DNA of 23,263 bases from Bacteroidota bacterium. GTDB lineage: Bacteria > Bacteroidota > Bacteroidia > Bacteroidales > WCHB1-69. Below the pieces are notes generated by a model. The model ran no database searches and had not been told where the DNA came from. It worked only from the letters and a program-made list of their open reading frames with translations. Shown one piece after another: positions 1-9,339 of this stretch. Location: positions 1 to 23,263 of the forward strand of contig JAEZOU010000086.1 of the NCBI GenBank assembly GCA_023413895.1. Direction: 5' to 3'. The position numbers and the translations under genes were made by a program. Each line of letters starts with the position of its first letter. Positions within the stretch are counted from its first letter, which is position 1.

Positions 1-1959
1 TCCATTTGTAATGCAAAAATGGGATTTTATCGGCAGAAAATAGCAGCCTCTGCCCTACTCTTTTCCGCATTTTTTATCGGTTTTACACACGTTTTTCTTC
101 TATTTCATCATCGTTACAATGTTGCTATACAGCAATTAGACAACAAAAACCGCTGCTGGCAGGTGAAAATTAGCGAACCTCCACAAGTTTGCGAAAAATC
201 TATTAAAAGTATTGGCACACTTTACGATATGCAAAATCGAAAAGAGATTGTTGGGCAAGTTTTATTATACCTTGAACGCGATTCTCTCTCCTCAACCTTG
301 CAATGTGGAGATCAAATTTCAATCTACACACAACTCAAACCTATTTCTGGTCCCGAAAACCCATATTCATTTGACTATAAAACGTTTATGAAAAGAAAAG
401 GGATCTATTTTACGGGATATATTTCTAGAGAACAATGGCAATATCAGCAAACGAACAGACAAGGAATTATCAAGCGAACAGCGTATCACTGGCAGCAGAA
501 ACTACTGCAAATTCTTTCTGAAGCGGGGCTACGCAATGATGAATACGCCATTGCCGCTGCTATTCTATTAGGCAACGACGAAACCATGGAACCCGAACTC
601 AAAAATGCCTACTCCTCAGCAGGTGTCAGCCACATATTATGCGTATCGGGGATGCATGTTGGTATTGTTTTTATGATTATCAACTTTCTCTTAATGCCGA
701 TGGAACGGAGCAAATTCCTCCGATACCTAAAATCATTTCTGCTTTTTATCATCATTTGGGGATACGCCAACGTTACAGGCTTGTCGCCTTCGGTTTCACG
801 AGCAGCCACAATGTTTACTTTTGTGCTAATCGGCAACCACTTGCGGCGAAACACCAACGTATTCCATAGTCTCTTTGCTTCTCTTTTCATTTTACTCACA
901 ATCAACCCATTACTTATATTTGAATTGGGATTTCAGTTGAGTTATTTAGCAGTTGTGGGCATTGTTCTTTTCCAACCTCCTATCTATAACTTATTCAAAA
1001 TAAAAATCAAAATTCTCAACTATTTTTGGAATTTAGCTTCAGTATCGATTGCGGCACAAATTGCCACCTTTCCACTCACCATCTGCTACTTCGGCACATT
1101 TCCCAACTACTTCCTTATTGCCAATCTTTCCGTAATTGCGCTCTCCTTTGCCGTTGTGATCACAGGAGTTTCTGTATTAGCCTTTAGTTTTTCGCAACTT
1201 CTTTCACTTTATTTAGGGAAATTACTCACTTTAGAGATAAAAGTGATGAACAAAATTATTTTCTGGGTCGAAAACCTTCCTTACTCTGTTACAGAAAACA
1301 TAAATATCAATAATTTACAGATGATTCTTCTTTACAGCTTCATCATTTTCATCTTTATCTTCTATCTAAAAAGAAAACCTTGGAAGCTAACAACGGCTCT
1401 ATCCTCATTAGTTATATTTCTAATTATATGGATTATAAATATTTACGATTGCAAACATGAACAATCAATTACTATCTATTCCACAAACAGAAGCACTGCA
1501 ATATCTCTAAATTTGATGGGCAAAAACCTTTTACTATGCGACTCTTTGTTAATAGCTGACGAAAAAAGTCGAACTTTTGCCACTGCTAACCATGAACGCA
1601 AGCGGAATTTAACAACGAAAATTATAGATATCGATAGTAATTTCAATACGATGGAGATTTTTAAAAATCGCAATTTTATTCACTTTGCAGGAAAAACCAT
1701 CTACTTACACTCTGCTAAGGAAACTCTTTACGCAACAGAAAACCAGATAAAAGTTGACTTTCTTGTTGTCAGAAACAATGCTCGGCAATCACTTGAGGAG
1801 ATGTTGAAAATTATGGATATAGGTTTTGTCATCATTGACAAAAGCAATACTCCATTTTACGAAAAACGTTGGCGCGAGGATTGCCAACAAGCTCAAATCC
1901 CCTATCATTCAATGAGTGAAAGAGGAAAATGCTTTCAATATCAAATTCAAAAAGAATGA
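1..1959 (+). CDS. comEC: ComEC/Rec2-family DNA internalization protein, 5'-truncated by window edge
   Basis: This is the inner-membrane channel family that passes single-stranded DNA into the cytosol during natural transformation. The frame is open to base 1. An ATG exists at base 19, but the family normally has two more membrane segments before the one seen here, so I infer the true start lies outside the window. From the ATG, residues about 8-30 form a membrane helix, about 45-145 a soluble DUF4131-like beta region, and about 175-460 the multi-helix Competence domain. That domain carries the signature VSGMHVGI near residue 210, close to the family's usual SGLHxxx. The C-terminal ~150 residues are soluble and resemble the degenerate metallo-hydrolase tail of Bacteroidota ComEC, without an obvious HxHxDH zinc motif. 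The gene runs into sufE tail-to-tail with no gap. Family assignment is secure; competence itself is not shown. Confidence 0.9.
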   Translation, partial: SICNAKMGFYRQKIAASALLFSAFFIGFTHVFLLFHHRYNVAIQQLDNKNRCWQVKISEPPQVCEKSIKSIGTLYDMQNRKEIVGQVLLYLERDSLSSTLQCGDQISIYTQLKPISGPENPYSFDYKTFMKRKGIYFTGYISREQWQYQQTNRQGIIKRTAYHWQQKLLQILSEAGLRNDEYAIAAAILLGNDETMEPELKNAYSSAGVSHILCVSGMHVGIVFMIINFLLMPMERSKFLRYLKSFLLFIIIWGYANVTGLSPSVSRAATMFTFVLIGNHLRRNTNVFHSLFASLFILLTINPLLIFELGFQLSYLAVVGIVLFQPPIYNLFKIKIKILNYFWNLASVSIAAQIATFPLTICYFGTFPNYFLIANLSVIALSFAVVITGVSVLAFSFSQLLSLYLGKLLTLEIKVMNKIIFWVENLPYSVTENININNLQMILLYSFIIFIFIFYLKRKPWKLTTALSSLVIFLIIWIINIYDCKHEQSITIYSTNRSTAISLNLMGKNLLLCDSLLIADEKSRTFATANHERKRNLTTKIIDIDSNFNTMEIFKNRNFIHFAGKTIYLHSAKETLYATENQIKVDFLVVRNNARQSLEEMLKIMDIGFVIIDKSNTPFYEKRWREDCQQAQIPYHSMSERGKCFQYQIQKE

Positions 1960-2376
1960 TTATTTAACAGAAAACGCTAAAGCATACATCTTCATTTGCT
2001 TAATCATAGACGCCAAACCATTGGAACGTGTAGGAGAAAGATGCTCGCGCAACCCGATTCGGTTTATATAATCCAAGGGTGCATTGAGAATATCTTGTGG
2101 GGTTTGACCTGATAAAACTCGAATCAACAAATTGACAATTCCTTTGGTGATAATAGCATCGCTATCTGCCGTAAAAACAACTTTACCATCTTGGTAATCA
2201 GCATGCAACCAAACTTGCGATTGGCATCCAGAAATTAGATATTTCTCCGTTTTATACTCATCGGAAATCAAAGGCAACTCTTTTCCCAATTCAATAATAT
2301 AGTTGTAGCGATCCATCCAATCCTCAAAAAGGTCAAATTCGCTAATAATTTTTTCTTCTGCTTCTTGTATATTCAT
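1960..2376 (-). CDS. sufE: SufE-family sulfur acceptor for Fe-S cluster assembly
   Basis: SufE takes persulfide sulfur from the cysteine desulfurase SufS and passes it to the SufBCD scaffold in the cytosol. The 138-residue length matches the family. The acceptor cysteine is at residue 51 in the motif LISGCQSQVW, the same position as in the E. coli protein. Other family hallmarks are the early EEKIISEF segment, the TADSDAIITKGIV core and the C-terminal GLREHLSPTRSNG block. The gene is alone on the minus strand and its stop abuts the comEC stop, so the two are convergent. Its 5' leader contains two small hairpins (2403-2416 and 2424-2442) upstream of the start. No other suf gene is in the window. 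It supplies a maturation step needed by Fe-S enzymes such as NifJ, but the genes are not in one operon. Confidence 0.95.
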   Translation of the reverse strand: MNIQEAEEKIISEFDLFEDWMDRYNYIIELGKELPLISDEYKTEKYLISGCQSQVWLHADYQDGKVVFTADSDAIITKGIVNLLIRVLSGQTPQDILNAPLDYINRIGLREHLSPTRSNGLASMIKQMKMYALAFSVK

Positions 2377-2446
2377 CTGAAATCACATTACGTAAATAAT
2401 AGTTGCTTCTGCAACAACCTTTTGGCAAACCTTAAATTTGCCGTTG

Positions 2447-2454
2447 CAAAAATA
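2447..2454 (-). promoter_or_regulatory. Bacteroidota-type -7 box for sufE
   Basis: Reading the minus strand, TATTTTTG sits about 70 nt upstream of the sufE start and matches the Bacteroidota primary sigma -7 consensus TAnnTTTG. A clear -33 TTG partner is not evident. Transcription would start near 2440, giving a leader that contains the hairpins noted for sufE. Confidence 0.5.
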
Positions 2455-2611
2455 AAGAAAAAAAACACACATTAAACAGATGTAGCATAGAACGAAGAAC
2501 AGGTTGAAAGATAAGTGCCAATTTTTGAGAAATCATCAAAAAGAATAGGTTTTCAAACTTGAAGATTTTAGTTAAATTAAGTTAAAAACCATTTTCAATA
2601 TAACTTCTCTA

Positions 2612-2641
2612 TTGGGAATCAAAAAAAAGTATTTATTTTTG
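2612..2641 (+). promoter_or_regulatory. Promoter of hppA (-33 TTG and -7 TATTTTTG)
   Basis: TTG at 2612-2614 is followed after 19 nt by TATTTTTG at 2634-2641. Both elements and the spacing match the Bacteroidota sigma-ABfr promoter pattern. Start of transcription is predicted near 2647, about 87 nt before the hppA ATG. Confidence 0.65.
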
Positions 2642-2650
2642 CGGTACAGA

Positions 2651-2687
2651 AAATCCTAACGGCAATTTTGGTCATTAGGATTTTTTT
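2651..2687 (+). terminator. Hairpin plus T-tract in the hppA leader (possible attenuator)
   Basis: AAATCCTAA (2651-2659) pairs perfectly with TTAGGATTT (2675-2683) and the run of T residues continues to 2687. This looks like an intrinsic terminator but lies only a few bases after the predicted hppA transcription start. No plus-strand gene lies just upstream, so its role is either attenuation of hppA or a stabilising 5' hairpin. The stem is AT-rich and therefore weak. Confidence 0.45.
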
Positions 2688-2733
2688 ATCTCTCTAAAAT
2701 AGTTCAAGTAATTGAATCACAAATAAATAAATT

Positions 2734-5205
2734 ATGAAGAAACTAATTCTATCCTTAGGAACATTACTCCTCCCAATGTTCACCTTTGCAGGAGAAGCAG
2801 ATATGATTCTGCCAAATCTCAGGGAGATTACATTTTTTAATGGCGCAATGACGGGTTGGTCGTTGCTAATGTGGGGGGCAATTGTTGTACTCATCGGACT
2901 ACTTTTCGGCCTTTACCAAGCCATCAAAATTCGCAAGTTTCCCACACACAAATCGATGTCAGATGTAGCAGAAACCATATATACCACTTGTAAAACCTAT
3001 CTTCTCCAACAAGGTAGATTTTTATTGATATTATTTGCCATCATCGCTGCCATTATCATCTTCTATTTTGGAGTATTAAGTGGAAAAACTTTTGCGCAAG
3101 TATCACAAATTCTTTTGTGGACAGTATTAGGAATTTTAGGTTCATACGCCGTAGCTTGGTTTGGCATTCGCATCAACACTTTAGCAAATAGTCGTACTTC
3201 GTTTGCCTCTTTGCAAGGAAAACCATGGAAAGTTGTTGGCATTCCTCTCCAATCTGGAATGAGTGTTGGGCTTCTACTCATCACAATTGAGTTACTACTT
3301 ATGCTCATCATTTTACTTTTTGTACCGAAAGAGAGTGCTGGTGCGTGCCTTATTGGCTTTGCCATCGGAGAATCGTTAGGAGCTAGTGCATTACGTATTG
3401 CTGGCGGTATTTTTACCAAGATTGCGGACATCGGCTCCGACTTGATGAAAGTGATTTTCAAAATTGGCGAAGATGATCCGCGCAACCCTGGCGTTATTGC
3501 AGACTGCACCGGAGACAATGCTGGCGACAGCATCGGGCCCACCGCTGATGGTTTTGAAACCTACGGAGTTACGGGGGTTGCCCTCATCTCATTTATCATC
3601 TTGGTTATGCCAGAAACTATTGCCACACAAGCTCTTCTTATTGCTTGGATTTTTGCAATGCGTATTTTAATGGTATTTACCTCTATACTTGCATACGGCA
3701 TCAACAACACAATCTCAGCAGCTAAATACAAAAATGCTGATAACTTTAACTTTGAAACTCCTCTCACCTCTTTAGTTTGGATTACTTCCGTCATCTCAAT
3801 CGCAGTTACCTATCTTATCAGTTACCTCCTTTTAACCGACAACTCCGTCGTTGCCACCTCACAATATGGCAATGATTTATGGTGGCGATTAGCATCCATT
3901 ATCAGTTTAGGAACATTGGCTGCAGCTATCATTCCCGAACTTACCAAAGCATTCACCAGCTCGCAATCTCGCCACGTAAACGAAGTTGTAAATGCTTCTC
4001 GCGAAGGCGGAGCATCGCTCACTATCCTATCTGGAATGGTTGCAGGAAACTATAGTGCTTTCTGGAAAGGAATCGTGATGGTTGCCCTCATGCTCGGCGG
4101 TGTTTTTGTAGCCACCGACGGAATGACTATGTTTGGCGAATATGCTTCTATCTTCGCTTTCGGACTTATCGCTTTCGGATTCTTGGGAATGGGACCCGTA
4201 ACAATTGCCGTTGACAGTTACGGACCCGTAACCGACAATGCTCAATCTGTTTTTGAACTCTCTCAAATTGAAAAAATTCCGAATATCAGTCAAGAAATTG
4301 AATCTGAATATAACTTCAAACCTAACTTTGAAAAAGGTAAACATTACCTCGAAGCCAATGATGGTGCTGGTAACACCTTCAAAGCTACTGCAAAACCTGT
4401 ACTCATAGGTACTGCGGTGGTAGGTGCAACCACAATGATTTTTGCTATCATTTTATTGCTCAAAAACTTCAATCTGCTTAACTTAAGCCTTACTGACCCT
4501 CCTGTAATCCTCGGCTTCATTACGGGCGGTGCTGTAATCTATTGGTTCAGCGGTGCTTCTATGCAAGCAGTAACCACTGGCGCATATAGAGCTGTCGAAT
4601 TTATCAAACGAAACCTCAAACTCGACAAACAGGAAGCCAATATCGAAGACTCCAAAACTGTAGTAAAAATCTGCACCCAATATGCACAACAAGGAATGTG
4701 GAACATCTTCATCGTAATTTTCTGTCTTACTTTAGCTTTCGCTTTCTTCGACCCGAACTTCTTCGTTTCTTACTTGGTTTCTATTGCCGTATTCGGACTT
4801 TTCCAAGCCATCTATATGGCTAATGCAGGTGGCGCATGGGACAACGCCAAAAAGGTAGTTGAAGTTGACTTGCAAGAGAAAAACTCCGAACTTCATGCAG
4901 CTTCTGTTGTAGGCGACACCGTAGGCGACCCTTACAAAGACACCTCATCAGTGGCAATGAACCCAATTATCAAATTCTCGACACTTTTCGGAATGTTGGC
5001 AGTCGAAATTGCTATCCATATCCGCCTCAAGGCACAAGGCCTTATCAACGATGCCAATGAATATATCGGTAACGATCCTATTCAAATGGCGCAAGCGGTT
5101 AAAACTTTCGACTACACTCCAGTTATTGGATCTATCTTCCTGATTATTGGGCTTATATTCGTTTATCGTTCTTTCTACGGAATGCGAATTCAAAATCAGA
5201 AATAA
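2734..5205 (+). CDS. hppA: Membrane-bound proton-pumping pyrophosphatase, divergent subgroup
   Basis: This integral membrane enzyme couples hydrolysis of pyrophosphate to ion pumping across the inner membrane. The 823-residue protein begins with a signal-peptide-like helix (MKKLILSLGTLLLPMFTFAG) and has about 16 hydrophobic segments. Substrate and Mg-binding motifs are present: EDDPRNPGVIAD followed by GDNAGDS near residues 249-268, GGAWDNAKK near 700 and GDTVGDPYKDTS near 728. The usual DVGADLVGKVE block is altered to DIGSDLMKVIF, one residue shorter and without the final Glu. The motif GNTFKA carries Lys where K+-dependent pumps have Ala, which predicts a K+-independent H+ pump. These differences fit the divergent H+-transporting mPPase group rather than canonical Na+ pumps. 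The gene has its own promoter and terminator, so it is probably monocistronic. Ion specificity is inferred, not shown. Confidence 0.95.
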   Translation: MKKLILSLGTLLLPMFTFAGEADMILPNLREITFFNGAMTGWSLLMWGAIVVLIGLLFGLYQAIKIRKFPTHKSMSDVAETIYTTCKTYLLQQGRFLLILFAIIAAIIIFYFGVLSGKTFAQVSQILLWTVLGILGSYAVAWFGIRINTLANSRTSFASLQGKPWKVVGIPLQSGMSVGLLLITIELLLMLIILLFVPKESAGACLIGFAIGESLGASALRIAGGIFTKIADIGSDLMKVIFKIGEDDPRNPGVIADCTGDNAGDSIGPTADGFETYGVTGVALISFIILVMPETIATQALLIAWIFAMRILMVFTSILAYGINNTISAAKYKNADNFNFETPLTSLVWITSVISIAVTYLISYLLLTDNSVVATSQYGNDLWWRLASIISLGTLAAAIIPELTKAFTSSQSRHVNEVVNASREGGASLTILSGMVAGNYSAFWKGIVMVALMLGGVFVATDGMTMFGEYASIFAFGLIAFGFLGMGPVTIAVDSYGPVTDNAQSVFELSQIEKIPNISQEIESEYNFKPNFEKGKHYLEANDGAGNTFKATAKPVLIGTAVVGATTMIFAIILLLKNFNLLNLSLTDPPVILGFITGGAVIYWFSGASMQAVTTGAYRAVEFIKRNLKLDKQEANIEDSKTVVKICTQYAQQGMWNIFIVIFCLTLAFAFFDPNFFVSYLVSIAVFGLFQAIYMANAGGAWDNAKKVVEVDLQEKNSELHAASVVGDTVGDPYKDTSSVAMNPIIKFSTLFGMLAVEIAIHIRLKAQGLINDANEYIGNDPIQMAQAVKTFDYTPVIGSIFLIIGLIFVYRSFYGMRIQNQK

Positions 5206-5229
5206 AGATTCAGACATTATATTCATGGG

Positions 5230-5259
5230 GGCAGGTTTTTCAAATCTGCCTCTTTTTTT
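5230..5259 (+). terminator. Intrinsic terminator of hppA
   Basis: GGCAGGTTT (5230-5238) pairs with AAATCTGCC (5242-5250), with one G-U pair, and is followed by TCTTTTTTT. It lies 24 bases after the hppA stop. Confidence 0.85.
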
Positions 5260-5260
5260 G

Positions 5261-5604
5261 TTTTTATTTGGGCGCATCGGCACTTCCCACACATAAATCC
5301 ACCACACGTGCCGTCGGGCTTTCCGCTCAAATTTCGCGCCTCTTTCTCTCGCTCCAAACTTCCTTAAAATCCAATTTCTATCTTCCTAAATTCTAAACTC
5401 TAAAGCCGGCGCTCATAACCGCTGCAATCCCTTGCGCAAATTCCCAATAATCAAATTAATAACTACAAAAATATCTTTTTATAACATTCCTTATCTTCGT
5501 TCATTCTCTCAAAATAATATCTCTAAAATCATAAAAAATAAAAAGAATAAAAAAAAAAAGAGAGAATAATCGATTTTTTTATATTTCCAATAAACTATTT
5601 TTTG
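5261..5604. other. Intergenic stretch upstream of nifJ without a recognisable gene
   Basis: There is no credible coding frame here. The first half is GC-richer and holds an inverted pair CGGCAC (5278-5283) / GTGCCG (5308-5313), followed by a TCGGGCTTTCCGCTC segment. I believe that type of segment recurs between genes in many Bacteroidota. The second half (about 5440-5580) is very AT-rich with A-tracts just upstream of the nifJ promoter. It may be decayed repeat DNA; no function is assigned. Confidence 0.5.
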
Positions 5605-5636
5605 TAATTTCGCCTCCTATTATGAATTGTTCATAA
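5605..5636 (+). promoter_or_regulatory. nifJ promoter -7 box with downstream palindromic operator candidate
   Basis: TAATTTCG (5605-5612) is a one-mismatch version of TAnnTTTG. It is followed by a 17-bp perfect palindrome TTATGAA-TTG-TTCATAA (5620-5636), which would begin at about +2 of the transcript. An operator placed there would block initiation. The half-site is loosely like those of redox repressors such as Rex (TTGTGAA), but the match is incomplete. Confidence 0.45.
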
Positions 5637-5667
5637 AATACAATAACAACCTAAATAATAAATAGTT

Positions 5668-8600
5668 ATGGCAGAAAAAAAATTTATGACATGCGACGGT
5701 AACTGCGCTGCAGCACACGTAGCTTACATGTTTAGTGAAGTTGCCGCTATCTATCCTATCACCCCATCTTCTCCGATGGCTGAATACATCGACGAATGGA
5801 GTGCAGGCGGCAGAAAAAATATCTTCGGTGAAACCGTAAAAGTTGTGGAAATGCAATCAGAAGCGGGTGCAGCAGGTGCTGTTCACGGTTCTCTTCAAGC
5901 AGGTGCACTTACTTCTACATACACCGCATCTCAAGGTCTCTTGTTGATGATTCCAAACATGTACAAAATTGCTGGTGAGTTACTTCCTGGCGTTTTCCAC
6001 GTATCTGCACGTGCTTTAGCAGCTCAAGCATTGTCAATTTTCGGTGACCACGCTGACGTTATGAGCGCTCGTCAAACTGGTTTCGCACTTTTGGCTACTG
6101 GTTCTGTACAAGAAATTATGGACCTCGCTCCTGTTGCTCACTTGGCAGCTATCGAAGGTCGCGTTCCATTCTTGCACTTCTTCGACGGTTTCCGTACTTC
6201 TCACGAAATTCAAAAAGTGGAAGCTGCTGACCAAGAGGAACTCGTTAAATTAGTAAACTGGGATGCTCTTAAAGAATATCGCGAACGTTCTTTGAATCCA
6301 GAACACCCTGTAACTCGCGGTACCGCTCAAAACCCAGACATCTACTTCCAAACTCGCGAATTGCAAAACAAATTCTACGATGAACTTCCTGACATCGTGG
6401 CTAAATATATGAAAGAAGTGAGCAAAATCACAGGTCGTGAATACGCTCCTTTCACTTTCTACGGCGCAAAAGATGCTACTGACATTATCGTGGCTATGGG
6501 TTCTATCACAGACGTTATCAAAACCGTTATTGACCGTGAAAATGCAAACGGCAAAAAATTAGGTTTAGTAACTGTTCACCTATATCGTCCATTCTCAGTA
6601 AAATACTTAGGAGCAGTTATTCCAGAAACTGTACAACGTATTTGTGTTCTTGACAGAACAAAAGAACCAGGTGCAAATGGAGATCCTTTGTATTTAGATG
6701 TTGTTGAAGCTTTTGCTAATTGCAAAGATATTCCTGCAAGCAACAAACCAATGATTATTGGTGGTCGTTATGGTTTGTCTTCAAAAGACACCACACCTGC
6801 ACATATCTTGTCAGTTTACAACAATTTAGCATCTGAAAATCCAAAGAATCAATTCACAGTAGGTATTGTTGACGATGTTACCTTCCGTTCACTTCCATTG
6901 CTTCCTGAAATCTCTATCCTTCCTCAAGGAACTTTCGAAGCTAAATTCTATGGCTTAGGTGCTGATGGTACTGTAGGTGCAAACAAAAACTCTATCAAAA
7001 TTATCGGTGATAATACCAACAAATATAGCCAAGCATACTTCGACTACGACTCTAAAAAATCAGGTGGTTACACTTGTTCACACTTACGTTTCGGAGATCA
7101 ACCCATCTTGGCTCCTTACTTGGTAGGAACTCCTGATTTCGTAGCTGTTCACGTTCCTTCATACTTACGCAAATATGACTGCTTACGTGGTTTAAAAGAC
7201 AATGGTACTTTCCTTTACAACTCTCCATGGGATGTTGAAGAGACTAAAAAACATCTTCCAGATTTCGTAAAGAAATATTTAGCATTGCACAAAATCAATA
7301 TGTACATCATCGATGCTACTAAGATTGCTGCTGAAATCGGTTTGGGTAACCGTACCAACACTATCCTTCAATCTGCATTCTTCAAAATTTCAGGCGTAAT
7401 TCCTTACGACCTTGCAGTTGAACAAATGAAGAAATTCATCGTAAAATCTTACGGTAAGAAGGGTGAAGATATCGTTAATATGAACTATGCAGCTGTTGAC
7501 CGCGGTGGTGAAATCACCAAAGTTGAAATTCCTGCTGAATGGGCAAACTTAGACTGCACCACAGATTTTGCTTTCGAATACAACGAAAACGATCCTGAAT
7601 TCATCAACAAAGTGATGCGTCCAATGGTGGCACAATGCGGTAACGACCTTCCTGTAAGCGCATTCAAAGATATTATCGATGGTACATTCCCTGCAGGTAC
7701 AACTGCATACGAAAAACGCGGTGTTGCTACTTTAGTTCCTGAATGGGATTCTTCAAAATGTATCCAATGTAACCAATGCTCTTTGGTTTGTCCTCACGCT
7801 GCTATCCGTCCAGTAGTTATGACAAGCGAAGAAAAAGCAGCTGCTCCTGCTTCTATGGCAACTGCTGATATCAAAGCTCCAAAAGAATTTGCAGGAATGT
7901 TCTTCCGTATGCAAGTATCTGCTTTAGATTGTACAGGTTGCGGCAACTGCGCTGACGTTTGTCCTGCTAAAGAAAAAGCTTTGGTTATGAAACCTCTCGA
8001 AAGCCAACTTGGCGAAGTTGACAATTGGGAATACAGCCAAAAGAAAGTTACTTACAAAGATAACCTTATCGACAAATACGCAACTGCAAAGAACAGCCAA
8101 TTTGCTCAACCATTATTTGAGTTCTCTGGTGCATGTGCAGGTTGCGGCGAAACCCCATACATCAAAACTATTACTCAATTATTCGGTGAAAGAATGATTG
8201 TTGCTAATGCTACTGGATGTTCTTCTATCTATGGTGGCTCTGCTCCTGCAACTCCATATTGCAAAAACTACAGAAGCGGTAAAGGTGTGGCTTGGGCAAA
8301 CAGTTTGTTCGAAGATAACGCTGAATTCGGTTTGGGTATGGCAACTGCTACTCGCCAAATGCGTGACCGCGTTGAACGCATCATGAAAGAAGCTATCGCT
8401 GGCTGCAACTGCTGCTCTGCAGACTTGAAAGCACTCTTCCAACAATGGATTGACAACCGCGAATGTGGCCAAACTACTGAAAAATTGGCTCCACAAATCG
8501 TTGAAATGGCAAGCCAATGCGATTGCGACTACTGCAAACAAATCGTTGACTTGAAAGACCACTTAGTAAAGAAATCACAATGGATCTTCGGTGGTGACGG

Positions 8601-9225
8601 TTGGGCATACGACATCGGTTTCGGCGGATTAGACCACGTTTTGGCTTCCGGCGAAGATGTTAACGTTCTCGTTCTCGATACTGAAGTTTACTCTAACACA
8701 GGTGGACAATCTTCTAAAGCAACTCCTGCTGGTGCAGTTGCTAAATTCGCTGCTTCTGGTAAGAAAGTTCGCAAAAAAGACCTCGGTATGATTGCTAAGA
8801 GCTACGGTTATGTTTACGTTGCTCAAGTAGCTATGGGTGCTAACCAAGCACAATACTTCAAAGCTATCAAAGAAGCTGAAGCATACCCAGGACCATCTAT
8901 CGTAATCTGCTACGCTCCTTGTATCAACCACGGTATCAAAACCGGTATGGGACGTACACAACACGAAGAAAAATTAGCTGTAGAATGCGGTTATTGGCAC
9001 CTCTACCGCTTCAATCCTGCTGAAGAAGAAGCTGGTCAAAATGGTTTCCACCTCGACAGCAAAGAACCAGATTGGAGCAAATTCCAAGAGTTCATCATGG
9101 GTGAAGTTCGTTACAACTCATTGTTGAAGACCTTCCCAGAAGAAGCTAAAGAACTCTTTGCTAAGACTGAACAATACGCTAAACTTCGTTACGAAGGTTA
9201 CAAAAAGTTGAGCGAAGAAAAATAA
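5668..9225 (+). CDS. nifJ: Pyruvate:ferredoxin (flavodoxin) oxidoreductase, single-chain
   Basis: This cytosolic thiamine-diphosphate enzyme converts pyruvate and CoA to acetyl-CoA, CO2 and reduced ferredoxin, the central step of anaerobic pyruvate use. The 1185-residue chain has all expected domains: the N-terminal pyruvate-binding domain with YPITPSSPMAEY near residues 29-40, the transketolase C-like domain near 260-400, the gamma-type domain near 430-650, an 8Fe-8S ferredoxin domain with two Cys-rich motifs starting at Cys698 (CIQCNQCSLVCP) and Cys755 (CTGCGNCADVCP), and the TPP domain with CAGCGETPY, GDGWAYDIG near 976 and SNTGGQ. The late CYAPCINHG motif is also present. Codon use is strongly biased, as in a highly expressed gene. 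A promoter, operator candidate and strong terminator flank it. The last ~31 codons recur as two decayed copies 5 kb and 13.6 kb downstream, which marks this 3' end as an insertion hotspot. Confidence 0.98.
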   Translation: MAEKKFMTCDGNCAAAHVAYMFSEVAAIYPITPSSPMAEYIDEWSAGGRKNIFGETVKVVEMQSEAGAAGAVHGSLQAGALTSTYTASQGLLLMIPNMYKIAGELLPGVFHVSARALAAQALSIFGDHADVMSARQTGFALLATGSVQEIMDLAPVAHLAAIEGRVPFLHFFDGFRTSHEIQKVEAADQEELVKLVNWDALKEYRERSLNPEHPVTRGTAQNPDIYFQTRELQNKFYDELPDIVAKYMKEVSKITGREYAPFTFYGAKDATDIIVAMGSITDVIKTVIDRENANGKKLGLVTVHLYRPFSVKYLGAVIPETVQRICVLDRTKEPGANGDPLYLDVVEAFANCKDIPASNKPMIIGGRYGLSSKDTTPAHILSVYNNLASENPKNQFTVGIVDDVTFRSLPLLPEISILPQGTFEAKFYGLGADGTVGANKNSIKIIGDNTNKYSQAYFDYDSKKSGGYTCSHLRFGDQPILAPYLVGTPDFVAVHVPSYLRKYDCLRGLKDNGTFLYNSPWDVEETKKHLPDFVKKYLALHKINMYIIDATKIAAEIGLGNRTNTILQSAFFKISGVIPYDLAVEQMKKFIVKSYGKKGEDIVNMNYAAVDRGGEITKVEIPAEWANLDCTTDFAFEYNENDPEFINKVMRPMVAQCGNDLPVSAFKDIIDGTFPAGTTAYEKRGVATLVPEWDSSKCIQCNQCSLVCPHAAIRPVVMTSEEKAAAPASMATADIKAPKEFAGMFFRMQVSALDCTGCGNCADVCPAKEKALVMKPLESQLGEVDNWEYSQKKVTYKDNLIDKYATAKNSQFAQPLFEFSGACAGCGETPYIKTITQLFGERMIVANATGCSSIYGGSAPATPYCKNYRSGKGVAWANSLFEDNAEFGLGMATATRQMRDRVERIMKEAIAGCNCCSADLKALFQQWIDNRECGQTTEKLAPQIVEMASQCDCDYCKQIVDLKDHLVKKSQWIFGGDGWAYDIGFGGLDHVLASGEDVNVLVLDTEVYSNTGGQSSKATPAGAVAKFAASGKKVRKKDLGMIAKSYGYVYVAQVAMGANQAQYFKAIKEAEAYPGPSIVICYAPCINHGIKTGMGRTQHEEKLAVECGYWHLYRFNPAEEEAGQNGFHLDSKEPDWSKFQEFIMGEVRYNSLLKTFPEEAKELFAKTEQYAKLRYEGYKKLSEEK

Positions 9226-9245
9226 GATTTGATTTCCAACTATTC

Positions 9246-9285
9246 AATGGGGCAATGGGTGGTTTACCTGTTGCCCCATTTTTTT
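9246..9285 (+). terminator. Strong intrinsic terminator of nifJ
   Basis: AATGGGGCAA (9246-9255) pairs perfectly with TTGCCCCATT (9271-9280), with the T-tract running to 9285. It begins 21 bases after the nifJ stop and separates nifJ from the accessory genes. Confidence 0.9.
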
Positions 9286-9339
9286 ATAATTATAGCCAAT
9301 AATTACAAGATTTTACTCTACTGTAAACACTCAATTCTT

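Noticed and set aside
9229..9339. N-terminal extension of the DUF1016 gene from a TTG codon
   Set aside because: It would run through the nifJ terminator hairpin. The ATG at 9340 matches where family homology begins.
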